From: Streptomyces sp. NRRL S-118
Lineage (GTDB): Bacteria > Actinomycetota > Actinomycetes > Streptomycetales > Streptomycetaceae
Reading direction: 5' to 3'
Length of the DNA: 64,000 nucleotides
NCBI RefSeq assembly: GCF_000716335.1
Contig: NZ_KL591003.1
Coordinates: 53,527-117,526, forward strand
Positions within the stretch are counted from its first letter, which is position 1. The number at the start of each line of letters is the position of its first letter. Made by a program: the position numbers and the translations under genes. Positions 55,601 through 63,124 of this stretch are shown in pieces. Under the pieces are notes generated by a model. It was not told the DNA's origin, ran no database searches, and saw only the letters and a list, made by a program, of their open reading frames with translations.

Positions 55601-57853
55601 CCGGGCACCGCGATGCCCGTGGCTGCTCACCCGGTCGCCGAGGGAACCTCGGCCGACGTCACTCCGGCCGGCATCACTCCGGCCGGCATCACTCCGGATG
55701 ACGCTCGTACGGGCGATGTCCGTGCGGCCGACGCCCTTGCGGCCGGCGTCGCTTCGGCCGGACCCGGGCAGGTACCGGCGGCCGCCGGACCCGTGGCAGT
55801 GGAGTTGTCGGCTCTTCTGAAGGAGGCCGCACAGGCCGCGCACACCGCCGCCGCACTGCTCGCCGCCGCCCGCCCGGCCCGGCCCGTACGCCCTCCGGCG
55901 CACGCACCCGCCCCACGGCCTGCACGGGCCCCTGTGCCCGCCGCGCACGGACGACTGCCGGGAGCACCGCCCTCGCCCGGGCAGCCGTCCTTTCCGGCCG
56001 CACCGCCATCCGGTACCAGTGCACCGGGCGCGCCCGTACGACCGCCCGCGCGTCCACCGGCGTCACTGCCGGGGACACCGCCGGAGCCGGAACCGGGGCG
56101 TGGGCTCACCGTCCGTCCGGAGTGCGGGCCGCGGCAGCCGGGAGCCGACCCCGGCGGCCCCGCGCGGCACGAGACGGTGCGGGTCTCGGTGGAACACATG
56201 CCCTACCTGCTGGACCACTGCTTCTTCCCGCAGCGGCCGGACTGGCCGGATGTCGCGGACCGGTGGCCGGTGGTGCCGGCCACGACGATCGTGGCGCACC
56301 TGATGGCGGCGGCGGAGCGTGCCGTACCCGGGCAGGTGGCCGTGGCGGTGCACGACGCGTGCTTCGACCGGTGGCTGACGGCGTCCGAACCGGTGGACGT
56401 CCCGGTCACCGTCACCCCGCGAGGGCCGGACCGGGTGGGGGTGTCGTTCGGTCCGCAGGCGCGTGCCGTCGTGGAACTGGCCGCCCGCCACCCCACGGCC
56501 CCGCTGCCGCCCGCACCACCGGACCACGCTTCCGAGCGGGTGCCGGACCACACCGCCGAGCAGATCTACCGCGAGCGCTGGATGTTCCACGGCCCCGCCT
56601 TCCAGGGCATCAGCCGGCTCACCGCGATCGGGGAACGGCACGTGCGCGCCACCCTCACCGCACCGCCCGCGCCGGGTGCGCTGCTGGACAACGTCGGCCA
56701 GGTCCTCGGTTACTGGATCATGGCGACCCGCACCGACCGGACCGTGGTCTTCCCGGTGCGGATGCGGCGCATGCGGTTCTTCGGCCCGGCCCCGCTGCCC
56801 GGCACACCGGTGGACTGCCTGGTGCGGATCGTCTCCCTCACGGACACGGCTCTGGAGGCCGACGCGGTGCTCACCGTGTCCGGCCGGGTGTGGGCGGAGG
56901 TGACCGGCTGGCAGGACCGCCGCTTCGACAACGACCCGCACACCCGGCCGGTGGAACGCTTCCCCGAGCGCAACACCCATTCGGTGCCCGGGCCGGGCGG
57001 TTGGTCGCTGGTGTTCGAGCGCTGGCCCGATCTGGCCTCCCGGGAGCTGATCATGCGCAACGCGCTGGGCGGACCCGAGCGTGCCGCCTACGCCGCGAGG
57101 CCGCCGCGCGGCCGCCGGCAGTGGCTGCTGGGCCGGATCGCCGCCAAGGACGCCGTGCGCCGTCTGCTGTGGGATGCCGGGGAGGGGCCCGTCTTCCCCG
57201 CCGAACTCCTCGTGGACAACGAGCCGTCGGGACGGCCCCGGGTCACCGGGCGGCACGGTCGTACGCTGCCGCCGCTGGAGGTGTCGCTGGCGCACCGCGC
57301 CGAGGCGGGTGTCGCGCTGGCCCGCACTGCGCGTCCACCGGCGCGGCCGGGCGGGGAGGGTGCGCAGACGGGCCGGCCCGGGCCGGGCATCGACATCGAG
57401 GAGATCACCGTGCCGGCGGAGGCGACCGTGGCCACCGCGCTCGGCCCGGCAGAGCGCGAACTGCTGACGGCTTGCCGGGCACGCTCCGGCGAGGCGCCGG
57501 AGCTGTGGTTCACCCGGTTCTGGGCGGCCAAGGAAGCCGTCGCCAAGGCGGAGGGCACAGGCTTCGGTGGCCGCCCGAGGGACATCGCGGTGACGGCCGC
57601 GGACGCGGGCCGGCTGACGGTCCACGTCCACCGGCCGGGCACACCGCAGTCCCCCGATCCACCGGACGCCCGGGACAGCCGGGACTCCCCGGTTCCTCCG
57701 GGCACCCCGGTCCGCGTGTACCGGGTCGACTGCGTGGAGGTCGCCAACCCGCCGGGACTGCCACCGCGCGCGTACGTCGTGGCGTGGACGACCGGCCCGG
57801 ACCCGGAACCGCCGGGTCGGGGCTCCGACCGTGACGAGGGGGACCTGTTGTGA
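52604..57853 (+). CDS. PUFA-synthase-like PKS subunit 2 (KS-AT-DH-PPTase)
   Basis: Encodes about 1749 residues from GTG 52604 (overlapping the previous stop; GTG 52610 is possible). KS 10-480 keeps its Cys (C223, DAACASS) and has EAHGTAT. AT about 605-960 begins with a variant FPGLEAEF in place of GQGSQ but keeps GHSVGEW (S713) and GFHTP. A 200-residue Pro/Ala-rich linker follows. A hot-dog DH spans 1195-1500, with LLDHCFFPQ (H1205), a spaced VVPATT and the DNVGQ acid motif. A Sfp-type phosphopantetheinyl transferase lies at about 1500-1740 (GIDIEEI, FWAAKEAVAKAEGTG). The fused PPTase suggests that the system primes its own ACPs. Confidence 0.9.
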   Translation: MRVTRPPYGGGAPSVPVAITGMAVLLPGAPDLASYWRNLCAGVDVIGEVPPGRWDAAYYHPGSAPEPAVADRVYCRRGGFVDAVAEVDVTGLGVMPRSVPGTEPDQLIALHVAANALADAGGTGRLPERDRIGIVLGRGGYLTPGLVRLDQRVRTARQLVHTLGELVPGLDPEQLERVRAAFTERLGPDRPEDAIGLVPNLAASRVANRLDLRGPAYTVDAACASSLLAVDQAVAALASGRCDLMLAGGVHHCHDITLWSVFSQLRALSPTERIRPFHRGADGLLIGEGTGVVVLKRLADAERDGDRVYAVIRGTGVSSDGRTSGLVNPDPAGQTRAVRAAWRAAGLDPAAPGSLGMLEAHGTATPAGDAAELATVREVFGPADTGSPAHRAVIGSVKSMIGHAMPAAGVAGLVKAALAVHHGVLLPTLHCEDPHPALAGTRFRPLAQAASWESGADGGPRRAAVNAFGFGGINAHVVLEQAPRVPGDAPAAVPAAPPPPAPRAAEARAVEARAVVDEPERVLLLAASTPDSLVGLLDEHAASGAPGPAGGGPADGAGAGPVRLGIVGPTPKRLALARRAVAKGEPWHGRGDVWFRPYPLLGEGAPEAGRTVFLFPGLEAEFAPRVDDVADRFGLPRPPDASAPAPGGGRPGGRGPGGPSDPGGPDGPAGPRGPGGGPGGLGRHGLGVVAVGRLMDAALRRIGVVPDAVAGHSVGEWTAMAAGGLYEEEAVDAFMAALDPETVRAADLAYAAVGAHADRVAGRLAAGDHPGVVVSHDNAPHQSMVCGPPAAVERFAAALRAEGVLVRTLPFRSGFHTPMLAPCLGPFRDAAERLPLRAPHTPVWSGTTGAPFPADEAGIRELFVRHLLEPVRFRVLTGALYEAGFRVFVQAGPGQLGSLVGDALAGRDHLVVAANSPQRGGLDQLRRAATALWTAGATTDPGAVDGPAASGRVAEHAGPAGRRPGRPVRLDLGGALVTLPPSARPSLTPHPSPTAVDTTPGTAMPVAAHPVAEGTSADVTPAGITPAGITPDDARTGDVRAADALAAGVASAGPGQVPAAAGPVAVELSALLKEAAQAAHTAAALLAAARPARPVRPPAHAPAPRPARAPVPAAHGRLPGAPPSPGQPSFPAAPPSGTSAPGAPVRPPARPPASLPGTPPEPEPGRGLTVRPECGPRQPGADPGGPARHETVRVSVEHMPYLLDHCFFPQRPDWPDVADRWPVVPATTIVAHLMAAAERAVPGQVAVAVHDACFDRWLTASEPVDVPVTVTPRGPDRVGVSFGPQARAVVELAARHPTAPLPPAPPDHASERVPDHTAEQIYRERWMFHGPAFQGISRLTAIGERHVRATLTAPPAPGALLDNVGQVLGYWIMATRTDRTVVFPVRMRRMRFFGPAPLPGTPVDCLVRIVSLTDTALEADAVLTVSGRVWAEVTGWQDRRFDNDPHTRPVERFPERNTHSVPGPGGWSLVFERWPDLASRELIMRNALGGPERAAYAARPPRGRRQWLLGRIAAKDAVRRLLWDAGEGPVFPAELLVDNEPSGRPRVTGRHGRTLPPLEVSLAHRAEAGVALARTARPPARPGGEGAQTGRPGPGIDIEEITVPAEATVATALGPAERELLTACRARSGEAPELWFTRFWAAKEAVAKAEGTGFGGRPRDIAVTAADAGRLTVHVHRPGTPQSPDPPDARDSRDSPVPPGTPVRVYRVDCVEVANPPGLPPRAYVVAWTTGPDPEPPGRGSDRDEGDLL

Positions 57854-58179
57854 CGACCAGCCGGCCCGCAGGCTGCGAAGGCACCGACGAGGCGGAGGTG
57901 CTCGCCGACCTGACCGCCATGATCCGCCAGGTGCTGGAGGGATACGAAGGGGAGGAGGGCGAGGTCACGATGCGGACCCGCTTCGGGAGCGACCTCGAAC
58001 TCGAGAGCATCGACCTGGTGGCGCTCGCCGGGCTGCTGGAGGAACGCTACGGCCGTGCGGTGAACTTCGCCGAGTTCGTGGCCGGCATGGACCTGGAGGA
58101 GATCATCGAGCTGGACGTGGGCCGGCTGGTCGAGCACATCTGCGTGTGCCTGAAGGCCGCGGACGGGAGCCGGCCGTGA
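57850..58179 (+). CDS. Discrete acyl carrier protein
   Basis: Encodes 109 residues. The phosphopantetheine site lies in GSDLELESIDLVAL, with Glu rather than the usual Asp before the Ser, as in some discrete PKS/PUFA carriers. The flanking helices are acidic, and the C-terminal helix EEIIELDVGRLVEHI is typical. Its start overlaps the subunit 2 stop (GTGA) and its stop overlaps the hydrolase start. It may carry the finished chain to release or decoration enzymes, or act as a second elongation carrier, since subunit 1 has only one ACP. Confidence 0.88.
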   Translation: MTTSRPAGCEGTDEAEVLADLTAMIRQVLEGYEGEEGEVTMRTRFGSDLELESIDLVALAGLLEERYGRAVNFAEFVAGMDLEEIIELDVGRLVEHICVCLKAADGSRP

Positions 58180-59021
58180 GCGTCCTCGACACCGGCCGGA
58201 TCCGGCTGCACGTGCAGCGTCTCGCACCCGCGGGCGGCGGTCCGGCACCAGCCACCGTGGTACTGGTCCACGGGCTGCTCACCGACAGCCTCGCCAGCTA
58301 CTACTTCACCGTGGCCCCGGCCTTCGCCGCCGCCGGGCTGGACGTGGTGATGTACGACCACCGGGGCCACGGCCGCAGCGGGCGTCCCGCATCCGGATAC
58401 GGCCTCGACGCCTTCACCGACGACCTGGACGCGGTGCTCGCCGGTCTCGGTGTGACCGGACCGGTGCACCTGGTGGGCAATTCGTACGGCGGGACGGTCG
58501 CCTTCGCGTACGCCCGCCGGCACCCGGAGAGGGTGGCGAGCCTCGTGGTCGTCGAGTCGGAACCCGCCACCGCCGCCTGGGCGGTCAAGCTCGCCCGGCT
58601 GCTGGAGCGGGTCCGCCACGAGATGAGCGTCAACGAGAGCGCCGCCCTCGACTGGATCGCCACCCATCACGGCGGCCACACCGCCCGCCTGGCGAAGTCC
58701 GCCGGGCGGCTGGTGCGGGACACCACCCTGGCCCGGGACATCCCGGCGAGCCCCGTGCTCGACGACGCGCAGATCCGCTCCATCCGCTGCCCCGTCCTCG
58801 CGCTCTACGGCGCCGAGTCCGACCTGGCCGAACAGGCTCCGCGGCTGCGTGAACTCCTGCCGCGCTGCACCACCGAGCTGGTGCCGGGCCTGCGGCACTC
58901 GGTGCTGGTGGAGGCGCCCGGGCGGGTGCGGGAAGCGGTCCTGGACTGGGTCGCCCGTGTGGTCCCGCCGCAACCGGCGAGGACACCGGTCGCGGCCGGG
59001 CCGGAGGTGCGCTCCCGGTGA
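58176..59021 (+). CDS. Alpha/beta hydrolase (candidate chain-releasing thioesterase)
   Basis: Encodes 281 residues with VVLVHGLLTD, DHRGHGRSGRP, the nucleophile elbow GNSYGG, the acid in LYGAESDLAE and His in GLRHSVLVEAP. There is no export signal. It lies between the ACP and glycosyltransferase genes with 4-bp overlaps on both sides. Locus B has no integrated thioesterase or reductase, so this is the best candidate for releasing or transferring the acyl chain. Confidence 0.88.
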   Translation: MSVLDTGRIRLHVQRLAPAGGGPAPATVVLVHGLLTDSLASYYFTVAPAFAAAGLDVVMYDHRGHGRSGRPASGYGLDAFTDDLDAVLAGLGVTGPVHLVGNSYGGTVAFAYARRHPERVASLVVVESEPATAAWAVKLARLLERVRHEMSVNESAALDWIATHHGGHTARLAKSAGRLVRDTTLARDIPASPVLDDAQIRSIRCPVLALYGAESDLAEQAPRLRELLPRCTTELVPGLRHSVLVEAPGRVREAVLDWVARVVPPQPARTPVAAGPEVRSR

Positions 59022-60259
59022 GCTCCTTCCTGTTCGTCGTGCCGCCGCTGGTCGGACACGTCAACCCGCTCGTCGGAGTGGCGTCCGCGCTCACCGTCCG
59101 CGGGCACCGCGTGGCCTGGGCGGGCGAACCCGCGCTGGTACGCCGCCTGGCCGGACCGGATGCCGTGGTCCATCCGTGCCCGCCGGGCGGGATGGGCGTT
59201 CCAGGCGGGACGGGCGTTCCAGGCGGGCTCGGCGAGGCCGGTCCCGGCGAGGGTGCGCCGCGCGCCGTCCGGCCGCCGGACCTGCGCGGCCCCGAGGCCC
59301 TGCGCTTCCTGTGGGAACGCTTCCTGGTCCCGCTCGCCGAGGCGATGGCGCCGGGAGTGGGACAGGCGATCGGCGCCTTCCGGCCGGACGTCGTCGTCGC
59401 CGACCAGCAGGCGCTCGCCGGAGCTCTGGTGGCCGAGGATCTGGGGCTGCCGTGGGTGACGTCGGCGACGACCTCCGCGGAGTTCGCGGATGCGCTCGCC
59501 TCGATGCCGCGGGTCGCCGCCTGGAACGACATGCTGCTGAGCGACCTGCGGAAACGGATAGGACGCCCGGGCGGCACCTGCGACCCACGGTTCTCCCCGC
59601 ACCTCGTACTCGCCTTCAGCACCCCCGAACTGGCCGGGCCCGCCCTGCGCGGTGGCGACCGGATCCGCTGGATCGGCCCCTCACTGGCCGCCCGGCCCCG
59701 CCCCGCCGCGTTCCCCTGGCACCGGCTCGATCCCCGCCGGTCCCTGGTGCTGGTGACGCTCGGGACCGCGAACGCCGGCGTCGGCGGCCGATTCCTCACC
59801 GAGGCGGCGGGCGCGGTACGGGCCCGGGCCGGGCGGGTGCAGGCGGTGGTGGCCGACCCGGAGGGGGTGCTCGGCGAACGGACCGGCGATCCGGACGTCA
59901 TCGCGCTGCCCGTGATTCCGCAACTCGACCTCCTGGAGCATGCCGCCGCGGTGGTCTGCCACGGGGGCCACAACACCGTGTGCGAGGCGCTGTGGCACGG
60001 GGTGCCCCTGGTGGTGGCGCCCATCCGGGACGACCAACCGGTGATCGCCGCACAGGTGGCGGGCGCCGGAGCGGGCGTCCGGATCCGCTTCGGGCGGGCC
60101 GGTGCCGCGGCCATCGGGGCGGCGCTGGACACCGTACTGGGCGAGCAGCAGGTACGGGCCGCGGCGGCCACGATCTCCGCCGCCTTCCGTGCGGCCGGTG
60201 GCGCGACCGCGGCGGCGGACCATCTCGAACGGCTGGCACGGCAGGAGGACCACGTATGA
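59018..60259 (+). CDS. UDP-glycosyltransferase (GT1/MGT family)
   Basis: Encodes 413 residues. The N-terminal half starts FLFVVPPLVGHVNPLVGVASAL, whose His is the expected catalytic base. The C-terminal half has the nucleotide-sugar signature VVCHGGHNTVCEALWHGVPLVVAPIRDDQP. A short 15-16-bp tandem repeat near 59190-59225 encodes two GVPGG units in a surface loop. GT1 enzymes of this kind glycosylate lipids, macrolides and carotenoids. In this operon it should transfer one sugar to a hydroxyl or carboxyl of the PKS product. Confidence 0.92.
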   Translation: MSSFLFVVPPLVGHVNPLVGVASALTVRGHRVAWAGEPALVRRLAGPDAVVHPCPPGGMGVPGGTGVPGGLGEAGPGEGAPRAVRPPDLRGPEALRFLWERFLVPLAEAMAPGVGQAIGAFRPDVVVADQQALAGALVAEDLGLPWVTSATTSAEFADALASMPRVAAWNDMLLSDLRKRIGRPGGTCDPRFSPHLVLAFSTPELAGPALRGGDRIRWIGPSLAARPRPAAFPWHRLDPRRSLVLVTLGTANAGVGGRFLTEAAGAVRARAGRVQAVVADPEGVLGERTGDPDVIALPVIPQLDLLEHAAAVVCHGGHNTVCEALWHGVPLVVAPIRDDQPVIAAQVAGAGAGVRIRFGRAGAAAIGAALDTVLGEQQVRAAAATISAAFRAAGGATAAADHLERLARQEDHV

Positions 60260-61554
60260 GCTCCGCACCGCACGCCGACCTCGGCGACCCCGGGGACACC
60301 GAAAGCACCAGGGACACCGAAAACACCAGGGACGCAGCGGACACAGGGAACCTCGAGAACGCCAGGCACGCCGAGCACGCCGACGAGGTCGGGGTCGCCG
60401 ACCGCCAGGGGGATGGGCCGCGCGGCACCCCCGGTAGCAGCTCCTCCCCCGCCGCCGGCCGTACGGGGCGCAGGGAGCGCGCCGCACGGGTGGCCGAGCT
60501 GCGCGCCGCCTACCGGCGGGAACTCGCGGACGGCACCAGGGTCTTCTTCGAGGCCCGGCAGCACCGGTGCCCCTGGTGCGGCTCGGCCCGGCTCGGCGGG
60601 CGGCTGCGCACCACCGACCTCTTGCAGCACAAGCCGGGCGAGTTCAGCCTGGACCGTTGCCATGACTGCGGGCACATCTTCCAGAATCCCCGGCTCAGCG
60701 AACGGGGACTCGCCTTCTACTACCGGGACTTCTACGACGGTCTGGGCGAGGAGCGCCTCGGCGGGATGTTCGCGGGCGGCACCGCGACCTACCGCAGGCG
60801 GGCCGAGTCGGTGCGCCCGCACCTGGCCGGCCCGGCCGAGTGGCTGGACGTGGGGACCGGGCACGGGCACTTCTGCGCGAGTGCCGGTGAGGTTCTGCCC
60901 GAGGTGGTCTTCGACGGCCTCGACCGCTCCGACGGCGCGGAGCTCGCCCAGCGGGCCGGACGGGTGCGCCACGGGCACCGCGGGACGTTCCCGGAGCTGG
61001 CGGCGGAGAGGCCGGGGTCGTACGACGTGGTGAGCATGTTCCACTACCTGGAGCACGCGCCCGACCCGCAGGACGAGTTGGAGGCGGCACGCGCCGTACT
61101 GCGGCCGGGCGGGCTGCTGGTGATCGACGTACCGGATCCGGAGAGCCGCTTCGCCCGGCTGCTGGGCCGCTGGTGGCTGCCGTGGCTCCAGCCGCAGCAC
61201 CTGCACCTGGCGCCGGTGGCCAACCTGCGCCGGCGGCTGGGCGAGACCGGCTTCACCGTACTGGCGGAGGAACACGCCCAGGCGCACGACACGGTGGACC
61301 TGGTCGCGGCGGCGTGGCTGGCCCTGGACGCGCTGGCGCCGCGCGAGGACCTGCCCTGGCTGCCGGAGCCGCCCGGGCGGGTGCGCAGGGCGGCGCGCGG
61401 CGCCACCCTGATGGCCGGTGTGCCGCTGCTGCTGGCGGCCACCCTGCTGGACCGGACGGTGGCGGCGCCCCTCGCCGGGCGGTGGGGACTGACCAACGCC
61501 TACCGGCTGGTCGCGCGGCGGGAGGTGCGGCCCGGGACGAGCCGGCAGGCGTAG
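60256..61554 (+). CDS. SAM-dependent methyltransferase with zinc ribbon
   Basis: Encodes 432 residues; ATG 60256 lies in the glycosyltransferase stop and GGAGGA is upstream. The first 75 residues are acidic low-complexity, including an 18-bp tandem repeat (about 60295-60330). Then come a four-Cys zinc-ribbon-like motif (CPWCGS...RCHDCGHIFQNP), the Rossmann methyltransferase core (WLDVGTGHGHFCASAG, MFHYLEHAPDP, LRPGGLLVIDVPDPES), and a hydrophobic C-terminal region (MAGVPLLLAATLL). This layout is seen in methyltransferases acting on sugars and lipids. It is the last gene of the locus B operon and presumably methylates the glycolipid. Confidence 0.88.
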   Translation: MSSAPHADLGDPGDTESTRDTENTRDAADTGNLENARHAEHADEVGVADRQGDGPRGTPGSSSSPAAGRTGRRERAARVAELRAAYRRELADGTRVFFEARQHRCPWCGSARLGGRLRTTDLLQHKPGEFSLDRCHDCGHIFQNPRLSERGLAFYYRDFYDGLGEERLGGMFAGGTATYRRRAESVRPHLAGPAEWLDVGTGHGHFCASAGEVLPEVVFDGLDRSDGAELAQRAGRVRHGHRGTFPELAAERPGSYDVVSMFHYLEHAPDPQDELEAARAVLRPGGLLVIDVPDPESRFARLLGRWWLPWLQPQHLHLAPVANLRRRLGETGFTVLAEEHAQAHDTVDLVAAAWLALDALAPREDLPWLPEPPGRVRRAARGATLMAGVPLLLAATLLDRTVAAPLAGRWGLTNAYRLVARREVRPGTSRQA

Positions 61555-62216
61555 GCCGCCCGGTACCCGGCCCGGCGGAGTGCCGGAGGTCCACCGGCTC
61601 GTCCCGAGCCACTTCCTTCAGGCCTACCTGCGCCGCTCCCGTCACGCGGCCGGCAGGCGATGCCCGTCCGTCGTCCGGTCGCTCAGGCGCTCACGAACCC
61701 ACGCCGGGGTTGCTGCGCTCTCCGCCCGGTGGACGCCCCGCCGACTCAGGTGCCCGCGCTTGCGAACGCGCAGCGCTCGGTCCGCCCGGCAGCGCGTCCG
61801 CCCGTCCTGCGGTGTCGTCCGCCTGGACACCTCCGCCGGTGGTGACAGCACGTGAGCCGTCTCCACGGCCAGTGACATGGGCGCCCCGGGACGCGCCATG
61901 GCTGTGATGCCTCGCATAGGGGCTGCGTCACGTCCTAAGGGAGGTAGTACACAGCAGTCCGTTCCACCCGCATCCTTGTGGCTTTCGGCAGGCCCGCGGC
62001 GGACGTTGCTATGCGGTCGGGTAGTACGTCACATCCTTGCGTGGCGCTCGAAGCGCCCCTAACCATGGCTGTCGTTCCGGGGAGCCCCGCGCCGGACCCG
62101 ACGCAGCAGCCGGGTCCGCACGACCGCTCGGGGCCCACGCGGAGCGCTGCTCCGCTCCGCCGCACCGCATGCGGTCGGCCTTCCCCACGTTGTCTCAGAT
62201 GGAGAGTCACCCACGT
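61555..62216. other. Intergenic region after locus B and leader of the transglycosylase gene
   Basis: About 660 bp with no credible gene. The last 300 bases form the upstream region of the secreted protein gene. I checked it for a c-di-AMP (ydaO) riboswitch, known upstream of some streptomycete wall hydrolase genes, and did not find convincing conserved blocks. No clear terminator follows the methyltransferase gene. Confidence 0.45.
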
Positions 62217-62744
62217 ATGACCGCGCCCACGCACCGCACCACCAGCCGTATCGCCCGCTTCCGCAAGTTCTCCGTGACCGGCATGGCCACCGCGGGTGCG
62301 GCGGCAGCGGCGCTGATGCTGACCCCGTCGGCCGCCCAGGCGGCACCGGTGTCGGCGAATCTCCCTGCGGCCCAGGTGACGGCGGCGGACGCCCCGGCGG
62401 CGAAGAAGGCGAAGAAGCAGTACGCCGACAACCTCGACGGCTGGATCAAGGAAGCGCTGGACATCATGAAGTCCCACAACATCCCCGGCACCTACGAGGG
62501 CCTGCACCGCAACATCATGCGTGAGTCCTCCGGCAACCCGGACGCCCAGAACAACTGGGACGTGAACGCGCAGAACGGCACGCCGTCCAAGGGCCTGCTC
62601 CAGGTCATCCAGCCGACCTTCGACGCCTACCACGTCCCCGGCACCCCTCATGACCTGACCGACCCGGTCGCCAACATCACCGCGGCCGCCAACTACGCGG
62701 CCGACAAGTACGGCTCGATCGACAACGTCGACTCCGCCTACTGA
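62217..62744 (+). CDS. Secreted lytic transglycosylase-like protein (SLT domain)
   Basis: Encodes 175 residues. A signal peptide (RIARFRKFSVTGMATAGAAAAALMLTPSAAQA) is followed by a Lys-rich linker and a small SLT/lysozyme-like domain with the catalytic Glu in IMRESSGNPDAQN and the family block TPSKGLLQVIQPTFDAY. Such proteins cleave peptidoglycan glycan strands and are widespread in Streptomyces, often as resuscitation-promoting or sporulation hydrolases. ATG 62217 has GGAGAG about 11 bases upstream. Confidence 0.9.
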   Translation: MTAPTHRTTSRIARFRKFSVTGMATAGAAAAALMLTPSAAQAAPVSANLPAAQVTAADAPAAKKAKKQYADNLDGWIKEALDIMKSHNIPGTYEGLHRNIMRESSGNPDAQNNWDVNAQNGTPSKGLLQVIQPTFDAYHVPGTPHDLTDPVANITAAANYAADKYGSIDNVDSAY

Positions 62745-63124
62745 TCCTCCCCGCCAAACCCCACGCCACCAGCCCCCGCCCGACCCAGCCCGACCCGACA
62801 GCGGCGCACCACGGCGCCGGACGGTCGGCGGGTCAGGCCTGGCGGGATTCGCCCGGGCGGTCGCCTTCTGGTGGGGCACGCCCGGAAGGCTCCTCACCGG
62901 GTTGTCCCGCCTGGGCGAGCGCGTCGACGCCGGCGCCCCTGGGACGTCGCCCCGCGTTCACGCGGCCGGCGCCGGTCACCGCTGCCCCTCTCCCCGGATG
63001 GCGAGCCGGGAGGCCACCGCCGAGGTGCTGCTCCCGGGCGGCGGCTCGCACGAACGTACCAACGCTGAGATGCTGGGAAAAGCAGCATTGCCCGACTCAG
63101 GACGGGACGGCGGTGGTGGGCACC
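62745..63124. other. Intergenic region before the LuxR-type ATPase gene
   Basis: About 380 bp, mostly GC-rich without coding signal. An ATGCTG/CAGCAT dyad with a 7-base spacer (63070-63088) lies about 37 bases before the next start and could be an operator. A weak CGGCGC/GCGCCG stem near 62805 may terminate the upstream gene. Confidence 0.4.

Noticed and set aside
61860..62216. Possible c-di-AMP (ydaO-type) riboswitch before the transglycosylase gene
   Set aside because: The position would fit, but I could not find the conserved blocks expected of that class. A covariance-model search would decide.
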